From Pseudomonadota bacterium (GTDB lineage: Bacteria; Pseudomonadota; Alphaproteobacteria; Sphingomonadales; Sphingomonadaceae), in contig JAFABD010000200.1 in assembly GCA_023426225.1 (NCBI GenBank), positions 1-6,612 of the forward strand: a DNA stretch of 6,612 bases. Reading direction: 5' to 3'. The position numbers were made by a program, and so were the translations under genes. Shown here piece after piece: positions 1-5,179 of the stretch; position 1 is the stretch's first letter, and every line of letters begins with the position of its first letter. The notes beneath the pieces were generated by a model. It searched no databases. It was given only the letters and a program-made list of their open reading frames with translations, and had not been told where the DNA came from.

Positions 1-241
1 CCCCTGGCCCCGCACCCCCGCCGACCGCCCCGCCCCGCAACCGGCACCCACACCCGACCCGCTCGCCCATCCGGCACTATAGTTACGGGGCAAGCCGCGC
101 TTTTCACGATCGGCGAAAACGACGTTCCCCCTTTCGACGCGCCGCGGATCGGCAATCGGGATGAGAGGGCGCCGTCGATTTGGGGCTTCATGGGCGACAC
201 GACCCTCGCGGGCAGGTGCAGCCTGCCTGCCGCCGCGGCGG
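1..241. other. Intergenic stretch, no supported gene
   Basis: No convincing coding region is visible on either strand. Bases 1-70 are very C-rich on the plus strand. A lower-GC patch at about 75-130 contains the palindrome ACTATAGT (76-83) and the short AT stem TTTTC/GAAAA (103-107 with 116-120). This could be the upstream region of a minus-strand gene starting near the left edge, since an ATG lies at 70-68 on the minus strand, but only about 23 codons would be in the window and they match nothing I recognise. Confidence 0.5.
211..241 (-). terminator. Possible hairpin terminator after the membrane gene
   Basis: Directly after the minus-strand stop codon there is a 12-bp perfect palindrome, CCGCCGCGGCGG (230-241). 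It is followed by the hairpin GGCAGG-CTGCA-CCTGCC (minus-strand reading, plus positions 227-211). Two GC stems straight after a stop would fit a terminator. There is no T-run behind them, so this would be an atypical intrinsic terminator or only a transcript-end structure. Palindromes are also common by chance at this base composition. Confidence 0.25.
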
Positions 242-763
242 TCAGCCCGCCTGTCCCGCGCGTTTGGCGGCGCGCTCGCGCGCGATCGCCGCGAGGGCCG
301 CGATCCACAGCGCGCCCGCCGCCGCAGTGCCCGCCAGCATCGCGCCTGTCGCGCCGCCGACGCCGAACCCGGCGGCTGCCGCCACGATCAACGCGCCCCC
401 CAGCGCGTGAAAGGGCCGGAAACCGGCCGCGACGGCGATCGGCAGAAAATGCAGCCCGACGATCAGGGCGATCGCCGGCAGGAGCAGGTCGGGCCGGTTC
501 AGGTTGACGACGATATTCGCCGCCACAAAGATGCCGATGCCCTCGGCAATGCTGCTCCACATGGTGACGCGCTGCGCCCGTGCCGAGAACTCGGCGCCTT
601 TGCCGGGCATTCGGATGACCTGCACCGCCGCGATTGCGATCAGCGCAAAGCCGGCAAAAGGCAACATCGGCCACGCCCCGGTGAAATCCGGTTGCCGTGC
701 CATCGTCATCGCCGCGAACACCGCGCCGAAAAAGCCCATGATCAGCGCACCCCAGGCTCCCAT
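242..763 (-). CDS. Small integral membrane protein, function unknown
   Basis: The product has 173 residues and is almost entirely hydrophobic. About six membrane segments can be seen, near residues 2-20, 30-50, 70-88, 92-114, 118-138 and 140-161. A short polar loop lies at 51-66 (MPGKGAEFSARAQR) and the basic tail ARERAAKR suggests a cytoplasmic C-terminus. Recognisable features are WSSIAEGIGIFVAANIV (69-85) and GLHFLP (103-108) inside the fourth segment, which look conserved-family-like, but I cannot name the family. The start at 763 is chosen because AGGGAGGGG (775-767) sits 3 bases before the ATG. The same frame is open upstream to 958, but that extension is Arg/Gly-rich and lacks a ribosome site. 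The gene is divergent from the beta-helix gene and transcribed away from the polysaccharide genes, so a link to them is not shown. Confidence 0.8.
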   Translation of the reverse strand: MGAWGALIMGFFGAVFAAMTMARQPDFTGAWPMLPFAGFALIAIAAVQVIRMPGKGAEFSARAQRVTMWSSIAEGIGIFVAANIVVNLNRPDLLLPAIALIVGLHFLPIAVAAGFRPFHALGGALIVAAAAGFGVGGATGAMLAGTAAAGALWIAALAAIARERAAKRAGQAG

Positions 764-790
764 GGGCCCCTCCCTGTGTTGGTGGCCGCG

Positions 791-818
791 ATCATGGCGC
801 AGGGTTGCAGCGGCGCAA
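791..818 (-). promoter_or_regulatory. Weak candidate promoter for the membrane gene
   Basis: Read on the minus strand, TTGCGC (818-813), a 16-base spacer and CATGAT (796-791) give a poor sigma-70-like pair, with 3/6 and 4/6 matches to the consensus. It is placed so that the transcript would begin about 20 bases before the ATG at 763, just ahead of the AGGGAGGGG ribosome site. The position makes sense but the match is weak. Confidence 0.2.
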
Positions 819-917
819 AGCATCGTTTTCGCCGTCATTCCCGACGCGTGACCGCCCCCGCCCCGGCGCCCCGCCGCACGCCGCCCACATTCCGGCGCAA
901 CCCCGGGGGCTCCGCGC

Positions 918-941
918 GGAACCGGCGCGCACCGGCGCGTT
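918..941 (+). promoter_or_regulatory. Candidate EcfG-like (general stress) promoter
   Basis: GGAAC (918-922), a 15-base spacer and CGTT (938-941) resemble the alphaproteobacterial EcfG/RpoE2 sigma-factor promoter, whose usual spacing is GGAAC-N16-17-CGTT as I recall it. The spacer here is one base short. The site ends 11 bases before the ATG at 953, so a transcript from it would be nearly leaderless. This would agree with the absence of a Shine-Dalgarno sequence. GC-rich DNA produces such motifs by chance, so this is tentative. Confidence 0.25.
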
Positions 942-952
942 ACGCGGTCGCC

Positions 953-1894
953 ATGCATCGCCTCGCCTCACGCCTCGCCGCTCCGCAACCGCGCATCGCG
1001 GCCGATGGGGAGCCCGTCTATCGCGTGCGTTCGGCGGCGGCGTTCCGCGGCGTGCGCGCGCACGATGTCGGCAACGGGCTGTTCGTGTTCCAGCAGGATA
1101 CGCGGGGCGTCGCGATCGAGGATGTCGTCGTCGCCGGCGGCTATCGCGTCATCGAGAACAAGGCGCCGGTCAAGGGCGAGGATGCCAGCGTCGTCGGCAT
1201 CCGCATCCGCGGCGTCCGCGCGACCGATCTGCGGCGCAGCTTCGCGCGCTTTCGCTATGACAGCCATGACGGCGTGATCGAGGATGTCAGCGCCACCGGG
1301 ACGCTCACCACCGGCGCGCACGACCTGCCCGTCGGCATCGCGTTCGGCGACCGGGCGCATGACTTCCGGCTCGAACGCTGCACGATGCGCGGCTTCCGCT
1401 GGCAGCGAAAGCCCGGGCAATACTGGAACGGCGACGGCTTCTCGTCCGAACGCGGCAATCACGGCCTCGTCTTCCGCCAGTGCGCGGCGTGGGACAACAG
1501 CGACGGCGGGTTCGACCTCAAATCGACCGACACGCTGCTCGACGATTGCGTCAGCGGCCGCAACGCGCGCAACTACCGGCTCTGGTCCGACATTCATGCG
1601 ACGCGGCTCACGAGCATTGATCCTATAAAACTGGGCGGCGTCGGCGATACCGTCCATTTCGCGCTGATGGCGGCGCACCGCACCGCCGATCAGCCGCTGG
1701 TGATCCGCATCGATCACCTGCGGGTGCGCAGCAGCCAGGCCTGGCCGATCTTCGACGTGCACGACGGCGTCGCGCGCATCGAAATCGGGTCGCACGATAT
1801 CCAGGTGCCGCCCGGCACCCCGCTCGTCCGCACGCGCGGCACCGCCGCCGTTCCGGGGGGCGTGCGCTTCGCCACCGCCCCGCCAAGGCTCTGA
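953..1894 (+). CDS. Right-handed beta-helix protein, putative polysaccharide lyase
   Basis: The product has 313 residues. Repeated short beta-strand turns with Asn/Asp/Gly-rich corners run through about residues 45-285, the pattern of pectate-lyase-like parallel beta-helices. The core is NGDGF (159-163), GLVFRQCAAWDNSDGGFDLK (171-190), RNYRLW (206-211) and IKLGG (225-229). Asp161, Asp184, Asp188 and Lys226 are spaced 23, 4 and 38, very close to the calcium-binding Asp and catalytic Lys set of PL9 lyases as I recall it (24, 4, 36). The residue matching the fourth calcium Asp is Gly185. A lyase or another carbohydrate-binding or epimerase role is inferred, and the substrate is unknown. The start is uncertain: no ribosome site precedes ATG 953, the frame is open far upstream (for example GTG 848), and no start gives a clear signal peptide although an exported protein is expected. 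It precedes galU on the same strand by 234 bp. Confidence 0.75.
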   Translation: MHRLASRLAAPQPRIAADGEPVYRVRSAAAFRGVRAHDVGNGLFVFQQDTRGVAIEDVVVAGGYRVIENKAPVKGEDASVVGIRIRGVRATDLRRSFARFRYDSHDGVIEDVSATGTLTTGAHDLPVGIAFGDRAHDFRLERCTMRGFRWQRKPGQYWNGDGFSSERGNHGLVFRQCAAWDNSDGGFDLKSTDTLLDDCVSGRNARNYRLWSDIHATRLTSIDPIKLGGVGDTVHFALMAAHRTADQPLVIRIDHLRVRSSQAWPIFDVHDGVARIEIGSHDIQVPPGTPLVRTRGTAAVPGGVRFATAPPRL

Positions 1895-1962
1895 TTCCAC
1901 CCGCTTCGACGCGGCGTTCGTCGTCCGGACGCGGATTGGCCACGCTTCAACGCCGCCCCCTT

Positions 1963-1988
1963 GCTGCACTGCAACGACACTGTGCAGC
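1963..1988. repeat. 7-bp perfect inverted repeat with 12-base spacer
   Basis: GCTGCAC (1963-1969) and GTGCAGC (1982-1988) are perfect inverted copies. Inside, CACTG occurs twice, 11 bases apart (1967-1971 and 1978-1982), which is about one helical turn. It starts 69 bases after the stop of the beta-helix gene. It could be a terminator stem for that gene, though no T-run follows, or an operator for a dimeric regulator of galU. Confidence 0.45.
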
Positions 1989-1998
1989 CTCAAGATGT

Positions 1999-2048
1999 CG
2001 GACGATGAGTTCATGTCTAGCGTATCCGAGTCCCAATGATTCGGACGA
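1999..2048 (+). repeat. Direct repeat TCGGACGA, possible binding sites
   Basis: TCGGACGA occurs at 1998-2005 and 2041-2048, 43 bases apart, close to four helical turns. A third copy of its CGGACGA core lies inverted at 1921-1927. All three are between the beta-helix gene and galU. Their role is unknown and chance is not excluded. Confidence 0.3.
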
Positions 2049-2075
2049 ATAGATCTGGTTCGTTACGCTCCTGTA

Positions 2076-2114
2076 TTGGTTGTTTGCTGGTCTTGGGAGG
2101 GGCCCAGCAACCAA
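2076..2114 (+). promoter_or_regulatory. Leader hairpin next to the galU ribosome site
   Basis: TTGGTTG (2076-2082) pairs perfectly with CAACCAA (2108-2114), and CTGG (2087-2090) with CCAG (2104-2107), giving 11 base pairs with one 4-base bulge. A competing fold pairs TTGCTGG (2084-2090) with CCAGCAA (2104-2110). The first fold ends inside the AAGGA sequence (2113-2117) that belongs to the galU ribosome site. The structure could tune translation start or protect the transcript end. Regulation is inferred, while the base pairing is seen directly. Confidence 0.45.
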
Positions 2115-2128
2115 GGAAAGGGTGAAAC

Positions 2129-2986
2129 ATGCAAAAAGTACGCAAGGCAGTATTCCCGATCGGCGGGCTTGGAACCCGTTTCCTTCCCGCAACGAAATCG
2201 ATGCCCAAGGAAATGCTTCCGGTTGTCGATCGGCCGCTCATCCAATATGCCGTCGATGAAGCGCGCGAAGCGGGCATCGAGCAGTTCATTTTCGTCACCA
2301 GCCGCGGCAAAAGCCTGATCGACGATCACTTCGATCGCGCCTTCGAGCTCGAAGAAACGATGTCGCGCCGGGGCAAGCCGCTGGGCGTGCTCGACGGCAC
2401 GCGCACCTCGCCGGGCGACATCACGATCGTGCGCCAGCAGGAACCGCTCGGCCTCGGCCATGCGGTGTGGTGCGCGCGCCGCATCGTCGGCGACGAGCCG
2501 TTCGCGGTGCTGCTCCCCGACGACCTGATGGTCGGCGAGCCGGGATGCCTCAGGCAGATGATGGCCGCCTATGCCGAAGTCGGCGGCAACCTCGTCTGCG
2601 CCGAAGAGGTCGCGCCCGAGGACACGCGCAAATACGGCATCATCACCCCCGGCACGCGCAACGGCGCCGTCACCGAGGTGCAGGGGCTGGTCGAAAAGCC
2701 CGATCCCGCCGACGCGCCGTCCAATCTGGGCGTGATCGGCCGCTACATCCTCCAGCCCGAGGTGATGGACATCCTCGCCAGCCAGGAGGAAGGCGCCGGG
2801 GGCGAGATCCAGCTCACCGACGCACTCGCGCAGTTGATCGGGCAACAGCCGTTCCACGGCGTGACCTTTGCGGGCAAGCGTTATGACTGCGGCGACAAGA
2901 GCGGCTTCGTCACCGCCACGCTCGCGCTCGCGCTCGAACGGCCGGAACTCGCGCCCGCGATCCGTGCCTTCATGGCGACGGCCTGA
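2129..2986 (+). CDS. galU: UTP-glucose-1-phosphate uridylyltransferase (GalU)
   Basis: This cytoplasmic enzyme joins UTP and glucose-1-phosphate to make UDP-glucose and pyrophosphate, supplying glucose (and, through other enzymes, galactose and glucuronate) for surface polysaccharides. The 285 residues are close to the family's usual length of about 290-300. Visible signatures are the nucleotide loop FPIGGLGTRFLPATKSMPKE (9-28) with Gly12-Arg17 and Lys27, QQEPLGLGHAV (103-113), the acidic LPDD (129-132), VEKP (188-191), GRY (204-206), GEIQLTDA (225-232) and DCGDKSGF (253-260). The start is supported by a purine-rich site, AAGGAAAGGGTG (2113-2124), 4 bases before the ATG. It leads a compact set: the next gene starts 3 bases after its stop. 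Its placement with chain-length and polymerase genes suggests a dedicated precursor supply, although it may also serve the whole cell. Confidence 0.96.
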   Translation: MQKVRKAVFPIGGLGTRFLPATKSMPKEMLPVVDRPLIQYAVDEAREAGIEQFIFVTSRGKSLIDDHFDRAFELEETMSRRGKPLGVLDGTRTSPGDITIVRQQEPLGLGHAVWCARRIVGDEPFAVLLPDDLMVGEPGCLRQMMAAYAEVGGNLVCAEEVAPEDTRKYGIITPGTRNGAVTEVQGLVEKPDPADAPSNLGVIGRYILQPEVMDILASQEEGAGGEIQLTDALAQLIGQQPFHGVTFAGKRYDCGDKSGFVTATLALALERPELAPAIRAFMATA

Positions 2987-2989
2987 TCC

Positions 2990-5170
2990 ATGGACGCCGT
3001 CCGCGGGCAACTGCCCAAGGCCGTCGGTAGCGACCCCCAGGTCGACCGCGGCGCCCTGATCGACCTGCGCCGGATCTTCGCGATCATCCGGCGGCGCTGG
3101 CTCGTCATCCTCACCGCGGTCGCGACGGCGCTGGTCGTCGCGGCGGCGGCCTATTTCGCGGCCGAACCGCGTTATGTCGCGACCGCGCAGGTCGCGCTCG
3201 AACGCAGCGCCGAACGCGTCATCAACGTCGATCAGGTCGTACCGACCACCGATCCCGATTCGGCCGCGGTCGATACCGAGGTCCAGGTGCTGCGTTCGCC
3301 CGAACTGGTCGGGCGCGTCGTCGACCGGCTCCGGCTCGATCGCGATCCCGCGTTCAACAAGGCGGCGGTGCCCGGCCAGCCCGCGCCCGCCAAACCCGAC
3401 CTGATCGGGCGCCAGCGCGCGATCGGCACGCTGCTTTCCGGGCTCACCGTCAAGCGCGACGGGCTCTCCTATGCGATCAGCGTGTCGTTCGAGGCCGATA
3501 CCCCGCAGCGCGCGGCACAGGTCGCGAACACGCTCGTCGACGAATATGTCGCGGGCCAGACCGGCAGCAAGACACAGGCGACGGCGCGCGCGCGCCAGTT
3601 CCTCGAACAGCGGCTCCAGCAACTGCGTAGCCAGGTGCTCGAGGCCGAACGCGCGGTCGCCGACTATCGCGCGGCGCACAACCTGTTCCCCGTCTCGAAC
3701 ACCAGCACGGTGACGCAGCAGGAACTGTCGACGCTGACGACGCAGCTCGCCCAGGCGCAGGCCGAAAGCGCGGCGGCGCAGGCGCGGCTCAGCACCGCCC
3801 AGGCCCAGCTTCGTCGCGGCCGCAGCGGCGACGAGCTCGGCGAATCGCTCGAATCGCCCGTCGTCAGCCAGTTGCGCGCGCAACGGGCCGAGGCGGCGCG
3901 CGACGTCGCCTCGCTCGAAAAGCGCTACGGCCCGCGCCACCCCGATCTCGTCCGCGCCCAGAATGCGCTGCGCAGCACCGATCAGCAGATCGCCTCGGAG
4001 GTCCAGCGCATCGTCGCCAATCTGTCGATCCAGGCGAACATCGCGCGCCAGCGTGCGGCGTCGCTCGCCGGCTCGATCAACCAGGCGCGCGGCCAGCTCG
4101 CGGGCGACACCACCGCGTCGGTCCGGCTCAACGAGCTCGAACGCAACGCCGAATCGTCGCGGACGCTCTATCAGGCGTTCCTCGACCGTTATCGGCAGAC
4201 GGTGGCGCAGGCGGGGCTCGAACGCTCGAACGCCAACATCATCAGCCGCGCCCGCGTCCCCGGCGCCCCCAGCTCGCCCAACCCGCTGATCTACGGCGCG
4301 CTCGGGCTGGTCGGCGGGCTCGGCGTCGCGGCGATGCTGGTGCTGCTGCTCCAGTTGCTCGAACGCGGCCTCGAAACCAGCGACGCGATCGCCCAGTCGC
4401 TCGCGCTGCCGACGCTGGCGACGATCCCGAACGCGCGCACGCTGCCGGGCTATCGCAAGTCGGGGCTCCCCGCCCCGCCGGCGGAGTTGCCGCTCAAGCG
4501 GCCGCAATCGGCCTTTGCCGAGGCGTTCCGGTCGCTGCGCACCTCGATCCAGTTCGCGGGCAACGGCACGCCGATGCGGGTGATCGCGATCACCTCGTCG
4601 GTGCCGGGCGAAGGCAAGACGACGACGACGATGGCGCTCGCGCGCGCCATGGCCGCCGCGGGCAGCCGCGTGCTGCTGATCGACTGCGACGCCCGCCGCC
4701 GCGCCTCGAGCCGCGAGTTCACCGCCGGGGTCGAGGTCGGCCTCAACGAGGTGATCGCGGGCGAGGCCAGCCTCGACCAGGCGATCGTCCAGGATCCGCT
4801 GTCGGGGGCGTATCTGCTCCCGCACCGCCTCGATGCCAGGGTCATCAGCCTCGCCGAAAGCCCGCGCCTCGCCGAGCTGATCGAGGCGGTGCGCGAACGC
4901 TACGACTTCGTCCTGCTCGACACGCCGCCGGTGCTCCCGGTCGACGAGGCGCGCGTCATCGCCAGCATGGCCGACGGCGTCGTCCTGCTCGTGCGGTGGC
5001 GCAACACCCCGGCCAAGGCGGCGGAAATCGCGCTGCGTCAGCTCAACGACGTCCACGCCAATGTGATCGGCGCGGCGCTGACGATGGTCGACATGCGCGA
5101 ACATGCCCGGTCGGGCTTTGCGGATGCCGGCTATTACAAGCGCGAATACAAGCATTACTATGTCGGCTGA
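2990..5170 (+). CDS. Polysaccharide co-polymerase with fused BY-type tyrosine kinase
   Basis: This 726-residue inner-membrane protein is of the ExoP/GumC/Wzc class, which controls chain length and export of Wzy-dependent polysaccharides. It has a short cytoplasmic N-terminus and a first membrane helix at about 37-57. The periplasmic Wzz-type part includes DTEVQVLRSPELVGRVV (95-111), coiled-coil stretches near 195-275 and 290-345, YGPRHPDL (313-320) and a GNVR-like segment (381-402). The Pro-rich PGAPSSPNP (424-432) leads into the second helix (about 433-457). The cytoplasmic kinase follows: EAFRSLRT (511-518), Walker A VPGEGKTT (538-545, Lys543), Walker A' LLIDCDAR (562-569, Asp565/Asp567), Walker B FVLLDTPP (640-647, Asp644), and a C-terminal tyrosine cluster YYKREYKHYY (715-724). 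ATG 2990 is the only plausible start, as the galU stop lies in the same frame just before it. No good ribosome site is seen, so coupling to galU is likely. Confidence 0.93.
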   Translation: MDAVRGQLPKAVGSDPQVDRGALIDLRRIFAIIRRRWLVILTAVATALVVAAAAYFAAEPRYVATAQVALERSAERVINVDQVVPTTDPDSAAVDTEVQVLRSPELVGRVVDRLRLDRDPAFNKAAVPGQPAPAKPDLIGRQRAIGTLLSGLTVKRDGLSYAISVSFEADTPQRAAQVANTLVDEYVAGQTGSKTQATARARQFLEQRLQQLRSQVLEAERAVADYRAAHNLFPVSNTSTVTQQELSTLTTQLAQAQAESAAAQARLSTAQAQLRRGRSGDELGESLESPVVSQLRAQRAEAARDVASLEKRYGPRHPDLVRAQNALRSTDQQIASEVQRIVANLSIQANIARQRAASLAGSINQARGQLAGDTTASVRLNELERNAESSRTLYQAFLDRYRQTVAQAGLERSNANIISRARVPGAPSSPNPLIYGALGLVGGLGVAAMLVLLLQLLERGLETSDAIAQSLALPTLATIPNARTLPGYRKSGLPAPPAELPLKRPQSAFAEAFRSLRTSIQFAGNGTPMRVIAITSSVPGEGKTTTTMALARAMAAAGSRVLLIDCDARRRASSREFTAGVEVGLNEVIAGEASLDQAIVQDPLSGAYLLPHRLDARVISLAESPRLAELIEAVRERYDFVLLDTPPVLPVDEARVIASMADGVVLLVRWRNTPAKAAEIALRQLNDVHANVIGAALTMVDMREHARSGFADAGYYKREYKHYYVG

Positions 5171-5179
5171 GGGGCGCCG

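Larger units (their letters stand above)
1895..2128 (+). promoter_or_regulatory. Regulatory spacer before the galU operon
   Basis: This spacer is the likely promoter region for the three downstream genes. GC content falls to 50% over 1981-2100 (30 of 60 in each of two 60-base lines), clearly below the flanking coding DNA. It holds an inverted repeat (1963-1988), repeated CGGACGA motifs, a small hairpin ACGAA/TTCGT (2045-2049 with 2059-2063) and a larger hairpin just before the galU ribosome site. I found no convincing sigma-70 pair. TTCGGA (2040-2045) with TACGCT (2064-2069) is the best I saw and is poor. Confidence 0.5.

Noticed and set aside
76..128. Promoter-like elements near the left edge: TATAGT (78-83) and, on the minus strand, GGAAC-N15-CGTG (128-105)
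   Set aside because: TATAGT has no matching -35 element on either strand at 16-18 bases, and the second site has a wrong final base and no identified gene to drive.
917..941. Short direct repeat CCGGCGCGCA/CCGGCGCGTT read as a tandem operator
   Set aside because: Ten-base GC-only near-repeats are common by chance in this composition; the stronger reading of the same bases is the GGAAC/CGTT pair.
161..952. An N-terminal extension of the beta-helix protein back to 161, giving 577 residues
   Set aside because: Most of it lies antisense to the minus-strand membrane gene and reads as Arg/Pro/Ala-rich noise. The beta-helix homology-like part begins only after about 1010.
764..958. Upstream starts (838 or 958) for the minus-strand membrane protein
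   Set aside because: The added residues are polar and Arg/Gly-rich with no ribosome site, whereas ATG 763 has AGGGAGGGG at good spacing and begins straight into a membrane helix.
968..2014. A 348-codon minus-strand open frame over the beta-helix gene
   Set aside because: It is also antisense in codon register to a gene with clear beta-helix motifs. The product is low-complexity and has no recognisable domain.
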